Positions 19,302 through 28,750 of a stretch of 64,000 bases of DNA are shown piece by piece; positions within the stretch are counted from its first letter, which is position 1; every line of letters starts with the position of its first letter. The DNA comes from Geobacillus thermodenitrificans subsp. thermodenitrificans DSM 465 (lineage in GTDB: Bacteria > Bacillota > Bacilli > Bacillales > Anoxybacillaceae). The notes under the pieces were generated by a model. That model was not told the origin of the DNA and made no database searches. It saw only the letters and a list, made by a program, of their open reading frames with translations. Both the position numbers and the translations under genes were made by a program. The stretch is taken from the NCBI RefSeq assembly GCF_000496575.1, contig NZ_AYKT01000001.1:393193-457192 (forward strand), given 5' to 3'.

Positions 19302-20009
19302 ATGAATGATTTAAATATATTTTTAGCGTTTGGCGCCGGATTTTTGTCGTTTATTTCTCCGTGCTGTCTCCCTCTTTACCCGGCGTTTTTGTCCTATATT
19401 ACCGGGGTGTCGGTCAGTGAGTTGAAAGAGGAAAATGCGATGATGAATCGTCGCAGCTTATGGCATACGCTCTGTTTTTTGCTCGGTTTTTCACTCATTT
19501 TTATTTCGCTCGGTTTCGGCACATCGTTTCTCGGCCGATTGTTTGCTGACTATCAAGATGTGATCCGTCAAATCGGCGCGATTGTGATCGTCGCTTTTGG
19601 CCTTGTCGTCGCCGGGCTGTGGAAGCCGGCATTTCTATTAAAAGACCGACGCATTTCGTTCCGTGAACGGCCGTCAGGTTATGCTGGTTCGGTGCTGATT
19701 GGAATGGCGTTTGCTGCCGGTTGGACGCCGTGCATGGGGCCGATTTTAGTGGCGGTTATCGCCTTGGCGGCAGCCAATCCGGGTTCAGGGATGATGTACA
19801 TGCTCGCTTATACGCTCGGTTTTGCTGTTCCGTTTTTCATTCTGTCGTTTTTTATCGGCAAACTGCAATGGATTCGGCGCCATAGTGCATCCATTATGAA
19901 AGCAGGCGGATATGTCATGATGGCGATGGGGGTCGTCCTTTATTTTGACTGGATGACGAAGATCATTGCCTATACCACAAGCATATTTGGTGGATTTACC
20001 GGCTTTTAG
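19302..20009 (+). CDS. ccdA: Cytochrome c biogenesis protein CcdA
   Basis: 235 aa with six predicted membrane helices. Two conserved cysteine-proline motifs are visible: [16 protein letters not shown] near residue 20 and [12 protein letters not shown] in the middle, the pair that relays electrons across the membrane. CcdA (DsbD transmembrane-domain family) keeps apocytochrome haem-binding cysteines and sporulation thiol proteins reduced. The start is ATG 19302 or GTG 19299 after GGGG; an upstream extension is AT-rich and unlikely. The order ccdA-yneI-yneJ-yneK matches B. subtilis. Confidence 0.92.
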   Translation: MNDLNIFLAFGAGFLSFISPCCLPLYPAFLSYITGVSVSELKEENAMMNRRSLWHTLCFLLGFSLIFISLGFGTSFLGRLFADYQDVIRQIGAIVIVAFGLVVAGLWKPAFLLKDRRISFRERPSGYAGSVLIGMAFAAGWTPCMGPILVAVIALAAANPGSGMMYMLAYTLGFAVPFFILSFFIGKLQWIRRHSASIMKAGGYVMMAMGVVLYFDWMTKIIAYTTSIFGGFTGF

Positions 20010-20071
20010 CGCAGCTGAAGCCGCCTTTTGTGCTGCCGGAATAGAAAACCGTTCAGGGGGACGTTGGAAAG

Positions 20072-20428
20072 ATGGCTGCCATTTTGGTTGTCGATGATGC
20101 GAATTTTATGAGGGTGACGTTAGCGCGCATATTGCAAAAAGCGAACCATACCGTAGCCGGTGAGGCGAAAAACGGTAAAGAGGCGGTCGAACTGTATCGC
20201 CGGCTGCATCCGGAACTGGTCATCATGGATATTACCATGCCAGTCATGAACGGAATCGAAGCTGTACGGGCGATCAAGGAAATCGATCCAGGGGCGAAAA
20301 TCATTATTTGTTCGGCGTTAGGGCAGCAGCGCATGATCGTTGAGGCGATTGAAGCTGGCGCTGCTGACTTTATTGTCAAGCCGTTTGAAGAAAGCGATGT
20401 GCTCGAGGCGGTGGCACGCCTTTTATAG
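20072..20428 (+). CDS. yneI: CheY-like response regulator YneI
   Basis: 118 aa, a stand-alone receiver domain. It has the acidic pair in ILVVDDANFMR, the phosphoacceptor Asp in LVIMDITMPVMNG, the switch Ser in IICSALGQQ and the Lys in DFIVKPFEE. There is no output domain. The position between ccdA and ccdC is conserved in Bacillus, where its role is unknown. RBS GGGGGA about 10 bases upstream. Confidence 0.92.
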   Translation: MAAILVVDDANFMRVTLARILQKANHTVAGEAKNGKEAVELYRRLHPELVIMDITMPVMNGIEAVRAIKEIDPGAKIIICSALGQQRMIVEAIEAGAADFIVKPFEESDVLEAVARLL

Positions 20429-20597
20429 ACGGCTGTCGGCGTAAGGGGGAGACCATAGATCGAAAGCTCACTCTTGTTCTTTCCTTACCGATAGGAGGAG
20501 GGAGCAAGAACTTCCCGGCGCAGCTGGAGCGTTTGAAGAGGCGGTAGGCAACCAGAGCAGTTTTTGCTATAATAACAGTATTGTCCGTGAATTTTAT

Positions 20598-21092
20598 GTG
20601 AAGAAGGTGATGGCTTTGTTGGCGCTTATTACATCGCTCATCGCCGTTGTGATGACTTTGTTCGTCTTTTTTGTGCGCATGAAAGCGGCAGAAAAGCCGA
20701 CGAACGCCAAAAAAATCATTTTACCGCCGTTGTTTATGAGCACAGGGGCGCTCATGTTCATCGATCCGGTTTTTCGTGTTACGCGTGGGGAACTCATCGA
20801 AGCGGTTGTTCTCGGTTTGTTTTTCTCGCTGTTTCTCATTAAAACATCGAAATTTGAAATCCGCGGCCATGATATTTACTTAAAACGTTCGAAAGCGTTT
20901 GTTTGGATTTTGCTCAGTTTGATCGTCATTCGCTTTGGCTTAAAGACGTATTTGGGACGGACGATCGATTATGGCCAACTAAGCGGCATGTTTTATTTGC
21001 TCGCGTTTTCCATGATTGTCCCATGGCGGATCGCCATGTATGTGTCGTATAAAAAACTGGCCGCGCAGCTGAAGCCGCCGATGCTCACCTGA
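20598..21092 (+). CDS. ccdC: CcdC family membrane protein (YneJ)
   Basis: 164 aa with four to five membrane helices (LLALITSLIAVVMTLFVFFV, IEAVVLGLFFSLFLI, AFVWILLSLIVI, LLAFSMIVPW). Located after ccdA and yneI as in B. subtilis, where CcdC lies in the cytochrome c maturation locus but is not essential for it. A TATAAT box (20568-20573) lies 25 bp upstream, implying a short leader. The start codon is uncertain: GTG 20598 or ATG 20610. Confidence 0.85.
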   Translation: MKKVMALLALITSLIAVVMTLFVFFVRMKAAEKPTNAKKIILPPLFMSTGALMFIDPVFRVTRGELIEAVVLGLFFSLFLIKTSKFEIRGHDIYLKRSKAFVWILLSLIVIRFGLKTYLGRTIDYGQLSGMFYLLAFSMIVPWRIAMYVSYKKLAAQLKPPMLT

Positions 21093-21239
21093 TCTTCTCC
21101 TTCACTTGTGTCTACGGCGTCAAAACGAGAGGGTTCCGGTCGAGGGAAGAGGAGATAGAAGATAAAGAAAAAGCAACGTAATACTCCTTTTTTCATACAC
21201 ATCGGACAACTTCGCGGTCTTGTACTTTGTTTTTCGCTG

Positions 21240-21278
21240 GAGGGCAAACGACCTTTTTGGTCAGCCCTCTTATTTTTT
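21240..21278 (+). terminator. Rho-independent terminator downstream of ccdC
   Basis: GAGGGC...GACC TTTTT GGTC.GCCCTC stem, followed by TTATTTTTT. It lies 150 bp after ccdC; the interval contains no gene. Confidence 0.8.
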
Positions 21279-21324
21279 GCCGTCTAGCGTTCTTTTTGCC
21301 GAAGATTGTGCGGCCAAACAAGGC

Positions 21325-21372
21325 GAAAGCCGCTGACATCCGACTGAAAGTGCGGAACGGTCAGCGGCTTTC
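21325..21372. repeat. 13-bp perfect inverted repeat at the 3' end of yneK
   Basis: GAAAGCCGCTGAC (21325-21337) and GTCAGCGGCTTTC (21360-21372). The right arm overlaps the yneK stop codon. It is probably a terminator or 3'-stabilising hairpin for yneK, although no clear T run follows on the minus strand. Confidence 0.6.
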
Positions 21373-21816
21373 TAATAAATGTTGATACGGAGCGAGATCG
21401 ATGTTTTTCGCCTGCAATGTGCGAATTAAAAACTTATGGTCGCGCTTTGGCGTAGCGATAATATAACCGCGGATGAGCAAATCGCGCGTAATGCGGGGGG
21501 CTTGTTCCTTCAGGGCAAGCTCGCCAATTTTGCCGGCGATCTTTTGCCGTGCGACATCGCGGAACAGTTCCGGTACCGGGCGTACGAGTTCCTCAAGCAA
21601 TGCCCTTTCTTCTTCTCCCCATAAATGACGTGTCTGTTCGATGTAATACTCCTGCCAGTCAAGCTCCGATTTTCCGTCTTCTTTCGGCAGCCGTTTTAAA
21701 AACTTACGGAACATAAAAAAGCCGCCAATCGACATCATGACGAGCAAAAAGACGACCCAAAACAAAATAAACCAAAGAAACCATCCGGTCAGCACGATGC
21801 CCACCTCAACGATCAT
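21361..21816 (-). CDS. yneK: DUF2621 family protein YneK
   Basis: 151 aa. One N-terminal membrane helix (TGWFLWFILFWVVFLLVMMSIGGFFMF), then a soluble helical domain (DWQEYYIEQTRHLW..., PRITRDLLIRGYIIATPKRDHKFLI). Length and position next to the ccd genes match B. subtilis YneK (DUF2621), function unknown. Transcribed convergently to ccdC. Confidence 0.88.
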   Translation of the reverse strand: MIVEVGIVLTGWFLWFILFWVVFLLVMMSIGGFFMFRKFLKRLPKEDGKSELDWQEYYIEQTRHLWGEEERALLEELVRPVPELFRDVARQKIAGKIGELALKEQAPRITRDLLIRGYIIATPKRDHKFLIRTLQAKNIDLAPYQHLLESR

Positions 21817-21971
21817 CGGTAGTTTGTGCCGCCCAGCCTTCTCAAGCAGCTAGGCGGTTCATACAAGGTTCGTCTATTATTATGTCGAAAAGCGCACAGT
21901 TTGGCAAGTTTCAAGACGCAACTCTTGGAGCCTAAAAAACGGGGGGAAAACAGCCATTTTGACCTGTCATC

Positions 21972-22002
21972 AATTGTCACGCAACTGTAATGCAACTGTA
22001 AA
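21972..22002. promoter_or_regulatory. PhoP-box-like 11-bp direct repeats
   Basis: Read on the minus strand: TTTACA-N5-ATTACA-N5-GTGACA, three hexamers with an 11-bp period, close to the PhoP box TT(A/C/T)ACA repeated every 11 bp. They lie between the divergent yneK and hydrolase genes, about 160 bp from each. A repeat is directly visible; assignment to PhoP is inference. Confidence 0.4.
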
Positions 22003-22152
22003 AAAGCTTGTCCCATCTTAGAATATCAAGCGCTTGAGCGATGGCAGACAGCGTCAATGGAAATGATAGACAGTGACCTTCCTTTTGCCCCCTGTTAATC
22101 TAGTAGACAAAGGAAGCAGGCTGAAACATCGCAATCAGGAGGGATGGAAGGA

Positions 22153-22803
22153 ATGAAAAAAACGATTGTCGCTCTTGCTGCTGCCTGCTGCATGGCGTTC
22201 GGCTGGCAGGCGTCGTCAACAGAAGCAGCCAGTTCGTATACATACTATCAAGTGAAAAAAGGCGATACCTTATGGAAGATCGCCAAACAATATCACACAA
22301 CTGTTGCAAAGCTAAAGTCGCTAAATAAGTTAAAAAGCGACATGGTTCATATTGGCAAGAAACTGAAAGTGCCGACTGTGGCGAAAACGACAACTAAAGC
22401 GTCTGCGAACAAAAAAGCGATTTCGTTAAGCGCCGTCGACCGGAAGCTGCTCGCCCAGCTTGTGCAGGCGGAAACGGGTTCGAGCGAGCCGTTTGCCGGC
22501 AAAGTGGAAGTAGCGCTCGTCATTTTTAACCGTGTTAAACATAAGGAGTTTCCGAATACGGTGCGCGGCGTCATTTATCAAAAAACAAAATCCGGCTATG
22601 CGTTTGCACCGGTCAAAACGGGAAAATTGACTCGCATTCAGCCGACGAAGAAAGATTACGAGGCGGTGGACAAGGCGCTTGCCCTCTTCCCAAACGACCG
22701 CCGCGGCTCGCTTTACTTCTATAATCCGAAAATCACGAAAGACAAATGGATGCTGTCGCGTCCGGTGACGATTCGCATCGGGAATCATGCCTTTGCAAAG
22801 TAA
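22153..22803 (+). CDS. Secreted LysM cell-wall hydrolase (SleB/CwlJ-type)
   Basis: 216 aa. Signal peptide (residues 1 to about 25, MKKTIVALAAACCMAFGW...AA), one LysM domain (YYQVKKGDTLWKIAKQYHTT, about 29-75), a short linker, then a Hydrolase_2 domain (about 90-216) with the presumed catalytic Glu in LVQAETGSSEPFAGKVEVA and the NRVKHKEFPNTVRGVIYQ signature. The family cleaves muramic-lactam spore cortex or vegetative peptidoglycan. ATG 22153 is preferred: AGGAGGG is 9 bases before it and abuts the ATG at 22144. Confidence 0.88.
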   Translation: MKKTIVALAAACCMAFGWQASSTEAASSYTYYQVKKGDTLWKIAKQYHTTVAKLKSLNKLKSDMVHIGKKLKVPTVAKTTTKASANKKAISLSAVDRKLLAQLVQAETGSSEPFAGKVEVALVIFNRVKHKEFPNTVRGVIYQKTKSGYAFAPVKTGKLTRIQPTKKDYEAVDKALALFPNDRRGSLYFYNPKITKDKWMLSRPVTIRIGNHAFAK

Positions 22804-22830
22804 CGGGGCCAACGAGGCCTCGTTTTTTTT
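22802..22830 (+). terminator. Rho-independent terminator after the LysM hydrolase
   Basis: AACGGGGCC / GGCCTCGTT stem with one G-T pair, followed by a run of eight T. Confidence 0.8.
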
Positions 22831-22922
22831 GGATGTGTTGCTGTTGCCGAGCGGTTTTCCCACCAAATTGGCAGGAGTTTTCGGCCGCTGCTGCGAATGT
22901 GTTTAGCAAGGGGGGAGCGGCC

Positions 22923-25607
22923 GTGAAGAGAGTGGATCTTGTTTATGAAACGCTGCGAGAGTGGGAGAGAAGCGGAAAGCGGTGGGTGAGTGCCGAGGAA
23001 CTGGCCAGTGTCCTTGGGCTTGACCGAGCCAACGTCAGCCGCGATTTAAACCGCCTTTGGCGGGAAGGAAAAGTGCAAAAGCAAACCGGGAGGCCGGTTC
23101 GATTTGCGTTGGCGTGCGGCTCGACCGCCGAGACGCGCCTCGATCGGATTGCCAAGCAGCAGCCGAGCTTGGCGGCCGCTGTTGAACAAGGGAAGGCTGC
23201 CGTCTTATATCCGCCCAAGGGGCTGCCGATGTTGATTGTTGGAGAGACAGGAACTGGGAAGTCGATGTTCGCTGAGCTGCTTCACGAATTTGCCGTTGCG
23301 GTTGGCCGTTTTCCGCGGTCCGCCCCGTTTGTGACGTTTAACTGCGCTGATTATGCCAACAACCCGCAGTTGCTGCTTGGGCAGTTGTTTGGCATCCGCA
23401 AAGGGGCCTATACGGGGGCGAATGAGCAAAAAGGGCTGATTGAAAAGGCGGACGGCGGCGTTTTGTTCTTAGATGAGGTGCATCGTCTGCCGGCGGAAGG
23501 GCAGGAAATGTTGTTTACGTTTATTGACCGCGGCGTTTACCGTCGGCTTGGCGAGACGGATGTGGAGAGAACGGCTAATGTGCTGCTGATTTGCGCAACA
23601 ACAGAAGATCCGGAATCGAATTTGTTGAAAACGTTCCGGCGCCGCATTCCCATGCATATTTTGTTGCCGCCGCTTGAGAAGCGGACGCTTGATGAACGCT
23701 GCCGGCTTGTAATGCAGTTTTTTCAGGAAGAGGCGGTGCGGCTCGGGAAGGAAATTTGTGTCTCCGCCAATGCCATCCGTGCTTTTTTGTTTTATGCATG
23801 TCCGAACAACGTCGGGCAGCTGAAGGCGGATATTCAGCTCGTTTGTGCCAAAGCATACGCCGATTATGTCACTGGAAAGAAACAAGCGGTAAGCGTCCAT
23901 CGCGCGGATCTGCCCCTTCAAGTGCAAACCGGACTTTTGCTTGAGAAAAAACATCCGCGCTCCGCTTCCTATTCGCTGCCGCATCGATGGTATGCTTTCT
24001 CGCCGCATGGGGGCGAAGCGGATGTTGGCGGCGGACCAGTCGAATCTGAGTCGGTTTACGGCGCCATTGAGCGCAAATACGGCGAACTAAAAGAGCGGGG
24101 CATCGCCGGTGATGAGCTCGATCTATTGTTGGAAATGGACATTAAGCATTATTTCTCGCAATACATGAAAGGGATGGATCGGCGCATCCGCAATCGCCGC
24201 GACCTCGAGAAAATGGTCACTCCGGATGTCCTAGCATTAACGGAAGCCATGGTCGTCTATGTGGAGAAGAAACTCGGGCGACGCCTTGCCAAGAAGGTGA
24301 CGTATGCGCTTGCTTTGCATATTCAAACCGCGATCAACCGCCTGCGGGCCGGGACAATTGTTTCCCATCCAAAGCTGAATGAGGTTCGAGCGGCCTATAA
24401 GCATGAATTTGCGGTTGCGCTCGACTGTCTCCATCTGATGGAAGAGAAGATGCACATTGATCTCCCGATTGATGAGGCGGGGTTTTTGACGATGTTTTTT
24501 GCGCTCCATGAGGAACGTACTGAAGAGCGCGAGGAACGGGTGGCGGTCGTTGTGGTTATGCATGGCAACGGTGTTGCTTCGGCGATGGCCGATGTCGTAA
24601 ATCAGTTGTTGACCGCTGCGTGTGTGTATGCGGTCGATATGCCGCTTGATGCCGACCCGAAACATATTTATGAACAGGTGAAAGCGGTATTGCAGCCTGT
24701 CGTATCGCAAAAAGGGGTGTTGTTGCTTGTTGACATGGGCTCGCTTGTATCATTTGCTAGCTTTTTGGAAAAGGAGCTCGCCGTTCCGGTAAAAGTAGTT
24801 TCTGCCGCCAGTACGCCGCATGTGCTCGAAGCAGCCCGCAAAGCGATGCTCGGCTATGCGCTCAATGACATCTACGAAGAAGTGAAAGCAGCGGCGCCGT
24901 TTTACGTCCGCGAACCGCTTTGGGAAGAGGAAACAGCGGATCAGGACATGCTGGCGATCGTTACTGCTTGTTTTACTGGAAAAGGGAGCGCATTGGCACT
25001 AAAACATATATTGGAAACGTATTTACAGCTAGATGAACACATGTGGCGCATCATCCCGATTCAAATGGCGGATGTCAAAGAAGCGCGCCAAACATTATCG
25101 AGTATCGCGAAACACTTTCGCATCGTCTGTGTTGTCAGTCATATTTGCCTCGATGAGCGAATCCCGCACTTCCCGCTTGAGGAGGTGCTTAGCTTGAGAG
25201 CGATGAAAGAAATACAGGCATTAGCTGGTGTTGAAGAAATTCATGTGCATATGGCAAGAGAGTTGGCCGGCCACCTTCGCCATCTCTCACCAACGAAGGC
25301 CATTCACGCCATTCGCGCTGCGCTGGCAGCGATTGGCCGGGAACTTGGCTTAGATCCGGATGGTCGGGATATGGTGGGGCTTGTGCTCCATCTTTGCTGC
25401 TTGCTTGACCGTCTGCTTTCTGGAGAGAAGACGAGCAGTGGCCAAGGGACAGCGATCGAATGCAGGCATGAAGATGAGACGCTTTACAGGGTGGTCAAAG
25501 AGGGGCTGTTTCCGCTTGAACAGCGATACGGCGTTTGCATCGGTGAAGATGAACTGTGTCATATCGTTCATTTTTTTCGTTCGCTGCAAGGGAAACAAGA
25601 CACGTAA
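22923..25607 (+). CDS. LevR/CelR-type sigma-54-dependent activator with PTS regulation domains
   Basis: 894 aa. In order: N-terminal winged HTH (about 20-65); AAA+ sigma-54 activation domain with Walker A GETGTGKS (about 107-114), the sigma-54 contact loop GAYTGA and Walker B GGVLFLDE; first PRD (about 420-530); EIIA-Man-like domain with VVMHGNGVA (about 560-680); an EIIB-like stretch; and a C-terminal PRD with HLRHLSPTKAIHAIR and GLVLHLCC. Such activators are switched by PTS phosphorylation and open sigma-54 promoters. The adjacent PTS operon has a -24/-12 promoter, so it is the obvious target. GTG start at 22923 after GGGGGGAG. Confidence 0.92.
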   Translation: MKRVDLVYETLREWERSGKRWVSAEELASVLGLDRANVSRDLNRLWREGKVQKQTGRPVRFALACGSTAETRLDRIAKQQPSLAAAVEQGKAAVLYPPKGLPMLIVGETGTGKSMFAELLHEFAVAVGRFPRSAPFVTFNCADYANNPQLLLGQLFGIRKGAYTGANEQKGLIEKADGGVLFLDEVHRLPAEGQEMLFTFIDRGVYRRLGETDVERTANVLLICATTEDPESNLLKTFRRRIPMHILLPPLEKRTLDERCRLVMQFFQEEAVRLGKEICVSANAIRAFLFYACPNNVGQLKADIQLVCAKAYADYVTGKKQAVSVHRADLPLQVQTGLLLEKKHPRSASYSLPHRWYAFSPHGGEADVGGGPVESESVYGAIERKYGELKERGIAGDELDLLLEMDIKHYFSQYMKGMDRRIRNRRDLEKMVTPDVLALTEAMVVYVEKKLGRRLAKKVTYALALHIQTAINRLRAGTIVSHPKLNEVRAAYKHEFAVALDCLHLMEEKMHIDLPIDEAGFLTMFFALHEERTEEREERVAVVVVMHGNGVASAMADVVNQLLTAACVYAVDMPLDADPKHIYEQVKAVLQPVVSQKGVLLLVDMGSLVSFASFLEKELAVPVKVVSAASTPHVLEAARKAMLGYALNDIYEEVKAAAPFYVREPLWEEETADQDMLAIVTACFTGKGSALALKHILETYLQLDEHMWRIIPIQMADVKEARQTLSSIAKHFRIVCVVSHICLDERIPHFPLEEVLSLRAMKEIQALAGVEEIHVHMARELAGHLRHLSPTKAIHAIRAALAAIGRELGLDPDGRDMVGLVLHLCCLLDRLLSGEKTSSGQGTAIECRHEDETLYRVVKEGLFPLEQRYGVCIGEDELCHIVHFFRSLQGKQDT

Positions 25608-25627
25608 TGCGTAAGATTTAACGAGGT

Positions 25628-25642
25628 TTGAAAACGTTTCCA
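25628..25642 (+). promoter_or_regulatory. cre site (CcpA) upstream of the PTS operon
   Basis: TTGAAAACGTTTCCA fits the cre consensus WTGNAANCGNWNNCW at every defined position. It lies 65 bp upstream of the sigma-54 promoter, suggesting carbon catabolite repression. Confidence 0.7.
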
Positions 25643-25706
25643 TTACACAGTTTCCGGCTGTTGACACACAACCGTTCCATCCGCTTCACTGCTGCTTTTT
25701 TCGACG

Positions 25707-25724
25707 TTGGCATGGAATTTGCTT
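25707..25724 (+). promoter_or_regulatory. Sigma-54 (-24/-12) promoter of the PTS operon
   Basis: TTGGCATGGAATTTGCTT matches the consensus TGGCAY-N5-TTGCW: GG at 25709-25710 and GC at 25721-25722, exactly 12 bp apart, 40 bp before the IIB start. It pairs with the sigma-54 activator encoded immediately upstream. Confidence 0.88.
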
Positions 25725-25763
25725 AAACGATAATGAACGATTGCTAAAAAGGAGGAGAAAGTG

Positions 25764-26066
25764 ATGAACATTTTGCTCATTTGCGCTGCCGGCATGTCAA
25801 CCAGTTTGCTTGTGACAAAAATGCAAGAGGCGGCAAAAGAAAGAGGAATTGAAGCGAATATTTGGGCCGTCTCCGCGGACGAAGCGAAAAGCCATTTCGA
25901 CCAGGCGGATGTCGTGCTCATCGGCCCACAAATTCGTTACAAGTTTGCCGCGTTTAAGAAGGAAGGCGAGGCGCGCGGCATCCCGGTCGATGTCATCAAC
26001 CCGGCTGACTACGGGCGTGTCAACGGCGCCGGCGTGTTGGATTTTGCGCTGCGGTTAAAAAAATAA
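25764..26066 (+). CDS. PTS cellobiose/chitobiose-type component IIB
   Basis: 100 aa. The phosphorylated cysteine is in [13 protein letters not shown] near residue 8, the hallmark of Lac/Cel-family IIB proteins. Further matches are [18 protein letters not shown]. It passes phosphate from IIA to the incoming sugar. First gene of the sigma-54-driven operon; ATG 25764 is 6 bases after GGAGGAG. Confidence 0.94.
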   Translation: MNILLICAAGMSTSLLVTKMQEAAKERGIEANIWAVSADEAKSHFDQADVVLIGPQIRYKFAAFKKEGEARGIPVDVINPADYGRVNGAGVLDFALRLKK

Positions 26067-26082
26067 ACGGGGGGAGAGGCGG

Positions 26083-27438
26083 ATGGATCGGTTTATTCGG
26101 GTGTTGGAAGAACACGTGATGCCAGTGGCCGGCAGAATAGCTGAACAGCGCCATTTGCAGGCGATTCGTGACGGGATTATTTTATCGATGCCATTGTTGA
26201 TCATTGGGTCTTTATTTTTAATCATTGGTTTTTTGCCGATTCCCGGTTATAACGAATGGATGGCGAAATGGTTTGGCGAGCATTGGCTTGATAAGCTGCT
26301 GTATCCGGTTGGGGCGACGTTCGATATTATGGCGCTTGTCGTCAGCTTTGGGGTTGCCTACCGGCTAGCGGAAAAGTATAAAGTGGACGCGCTTTCTGCT
26401 GGCGCGATTTCGCTGGCTGCCTTTTTGCTGGCAACCCCCTATCAAGTGCCGTTTACACCGGAAGGAGCAAAAGAGACGATCATGGTCAGCGGCGGCATCC
26501 CGGTGCAATGGGTCGGCAGCAAAGGCTTGTTTGTCGCCATGATTTTAGCGATCGTATCAACCGAAATTTATCGAAAAATTATCCAAAAAAATATTGTGAT
26601 TCAGTTGCCGGATGGGGTGCCGCCGGCAGTAGCACGCTCGTTTGTCGCCTTGATTCCGGGAGCGGCCGTTCTTGGCGTCGTTTGGGTAGTCCGTCTTATT
26701 TTAGAAGTTACGCCGTTTGAAAGCTTTCATAATATTGTATCGATGCTGCTCAACAAACCGCTAAGCGCGCTCGGCGGCAGCTTGTTCGGGGCGATTGTCG
26801 CTGTGCTCCTCGTTCAGCTGCTATGGTCGACCGGGTTGCACGGAGCGGCAATCGTTGGCGGGGTCATGGGACCCATCTGGCTGTCGCTGATGGATGAAAA
26901 CCGGATGGTGTTCCAGCAAAACCCGAATGCCGAGCTACCGAATATTATTACCGCACAGTTTTTTGATCTTTGGATTTATATTGGCGGCTCAGGGGCGACG
27001 CTGGCATTGGCGTTAACGATGATGCTAAGGGCTCGCAGTCGACAGCTGAAAAATTTAGGGAGGCTGGCCATCGCGCCTGGTATTTTCAATATTAATGAAC
27101 CGATCACGTTTGGCATGCCGATCGTCATGAATCCGCTTCTGATTATTCCATTCATTTTAGTGCCGATTGTGTTGGTCATTGTGTCTTATGTGGCCATGGC
27201 GACCGGACTTGTCGCCAAACCGAGCGGGGTGGCGGTGCCGTGGACGACGCCGTTCATTATCAGTGGTTATTTGGCGACAGGAGGCAAAATTTCCGGCAGC
27301 ATTTTGCAAATCGTGAACTTTTTCATTGCCTTTGCCATTTATTATCCATTTTTGATGATCTGGGATAAACAAAAAGCGGCTGAAGAGCAAGCCGATGCGA
27401 CGATATCCGGCGGAGCTGGAACGACGCATTCGATGTAA
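26083..27438 (+). CDS. PTS cellobiose/chitobiose-type component IIC
   Basis: 451 aa integral membrane permease with about ten hydrophobic segments. Family marks include HLQAIRDGIILSMPLLIIGSLFLI, LLWSTGLHGAAIVGGVMGPIW and FNINEPITFGMPIVMNPLLIIPF, the sugar-binding His/Glu regions of Lac/Cel IIC. It translocates and phosphorylates a beta-linked disaccharide together with IIB. It follows IIB by 16 bp with RBS GGGGGGAG. Confidence 0.94.
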   Translation: MDRFIRVLEEHVMPVAGRIAEQRHLQAIRDGIILSMPLLIIGSLFLIIGFLPIPGYNEWMAKWFGEHWLDKLLYPVGATFDIMALVVSFGVAYRLAEKYKVDALSAGAISLAAFLLATPYQVPFTPEGAKETIMVSGGIPVQWVGSKGLFVAMILAIVSTEIYRKIIQKNIVIQLPDGVPPAVARSFVALIPGAAVLGVVWVVRLILEVTPFESFHNIVSMLLNKPLSALGGSLFGAIVAVLLVQLLWSTGLHGAAIVGGVMGPIWLSLMDENRMVFQQNPNAELPNIITAQFFDLWIYIGGSGATLALALTMMLRARSRQLKNLGRLAIAPGIFNINEPITFGMPIVMNPLLIIPFILVPIVLVIVSYVAMATGLVAKPSGVAVPWTTPFIISGYLATGGKISGSILQIVNFFIAFAIYYPFLMIWDKQKAAEEQADATISGGAGTTHSM

Positions 27439-27453
27439 AGGAGATGGAGCGAG

Positions 27454-28191
27454 ATGCCGCGCTATTGCATTGTCAATGCCGATGACTTTGGCTACTCGAA
27501 AGGGGTCAACTACGGGATTTTGGAAGCGTTTCAACACGGTGTCGTTACATCGGCGACTTTGATGACTAACATGCCAGCGGCAGAGCACGCCGCCCGACTG
27601 GCGAAAGATCATCCGGAGCTTGGCGTCGGTATTCATTTCGTGCTGACGTGCGGCCGTCCGTTGACTGATGTTCCAACCCTTGTGAACGAACACGGGGAGT
27701 TTCCACGGCGTGGGGAGGCGCTTGACAGTGCCGAACGCAGCGACATCGAGCGGGAGCTTCGCGCCCAATTGGAGCGGTTTTTCTCGTTTGGGCTCACCCC
27801 GACGCATATGGACAGCCACCATCACGTCCATGAGCATCCAAACGTGTTTCCGGTGATCGAGCAGCTGGCTGAATGCTATCGGTTGCCGATCCGCCCGGTA
27901 CGAACCGCGCGGCCGCACCGGCTGGCCACCGTCGATGTCTTTTTTCCGGATTTCTACGGCGATGGGTTGACGAAAGACCGCTTTTTAGCCCTGATCGACC
28001 GGATTGACGATGGCCAGACGGCGGAAGTGATGTGCCACCCAGCGTATATCGATGTTCCGCTTGCGCAAGGAAGTTCCTATTGCCAGCAACGGGTTGAAGA
28101 GTTGGCTGTGCTGACCGACCCGGCGCTCGTTGAGGAGCTCGCAGAGCGTGGCGTTCAGCTGATTACGTACCGTGAATTTTACAAATTATAG
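27454..28191 (+). CDS. YdjC/ChbG family carbohydrate deacetylase
   Basis: 245 aa. Metal and catalytic residues typical of the family: [12 protein letters not shown] at the N terminus (Asp-Asp), [13 protein letters not shown] in the middle and VMCHPAYID later. ChbG removes an acetyl group from chitobiose or chitobiose-6-phosphate so that it can be degraded and induce the operon. Its place between IIC and IIA points to chito-oligosaccharides as substrate of this PTS, although cellobiose remains possible. RBS AAAGGAG. Confidence 0.9.
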   Translation: MPRYCIVNADDFGYSKGVNYGILEAFQHGVVTSATLMTNMPAAEHAARLAKDHPELGVGIHFVLTCGRPLTDVPTLVNEHGEFPRRGEALDSAERSDIERELRAQLERFFSFGLTPTHMDSHHHVHEHPNVFPVIEQLAECYRLPIRPVRTARPHRLATVDVFFPDFYGDGLTKDRFLALIDRIDDGQTAEVMCHPAYIDVPLAQGSSYCQQRVEELAVLTDPALVEELAERGVQLITYREFYKL

Positions 28192-28202
28192 GAGAGGGGC
28201 TT

Positions 28203-28514
28203 ATGCAGACACAAGAACAGACGATCTTTCAACTCATTCTTCACGGCGGCAATGGCCGCAGCTATGCCATGGAGGCGATCGCCGCCGCGAAACAAGGGGA
28301 ATTTGCCGAGGCGCACCGGCTGCTTGAGCGGGCTGGGGCGGAGCTGCAAGCCGCCCATGAGCTGCAAACCGCGCTGTTGCAGCAAGAGGCTGGGGGACAA
28401 TCGACTGTTGTGACGCTGCTTATGGTGCATGCCCAAGACCATTTGATGACAGCGATGACAGTGAAAGAGCTAGCATCTGAATTCATCGAACTGTATGAAC
28501 GAATCACTCCGTAA
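28203..28514 (+). CDS. PTS cellobiose/chitobiose-type component IIA
   Basis: 103 aa, helical Lac/Cel IIA. The phosphorylated histidine is in [30 protein letters not shown] and [24 protein letters not shown] are typical. It starts 11 bp after the deacetylase with RBS GGAGAGG and is the last gene of the operon. No phospho-beta-glucosidase gene is next to it. Confidence 0.93.
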   Translation: MQTQEQTIFQLILHGGNGRSYAMEAIAAAKQGEFAEAHRLLERAGAELQAAHELQTALLQQEAGGQSTVVTLLMVHAQDHLMTAMTVKELASEFIELYERITP

Positions 28515-28750
28515 AGACAACCTTCACCGGAGGACGGGTAAGAGGGGAGGTAATGAGTAAACCATAAAATAATTATGTAAATTTATCAGTTCAAATCGAG
28601 AAACCCGGCTTTCAAGCAGGGATGGAAGCAAAGTGTGCTCCAACGCGCGAATGTGGTCTTTCGTTTCATTGCGGTGTGTAACATATGCCCCAAAGAGGGA
28701 GGAGCGGCGCTCAAGATCAAGAAGAAGCGCTAAGCGCCGCTCTGAGGCGT
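28515..28750. other. Intergenic, no gene seen
   Basis: Holds the 3' side of the PTS operon and of sspP. Around 28705-28742 there is an inverted repeat GAGCGGCGCT / AGCGCCGCTC without a T run, possibly a transcript end for one of the convergent units. Open frames here have no RBS or recognisable product. Confidence 0.5.
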
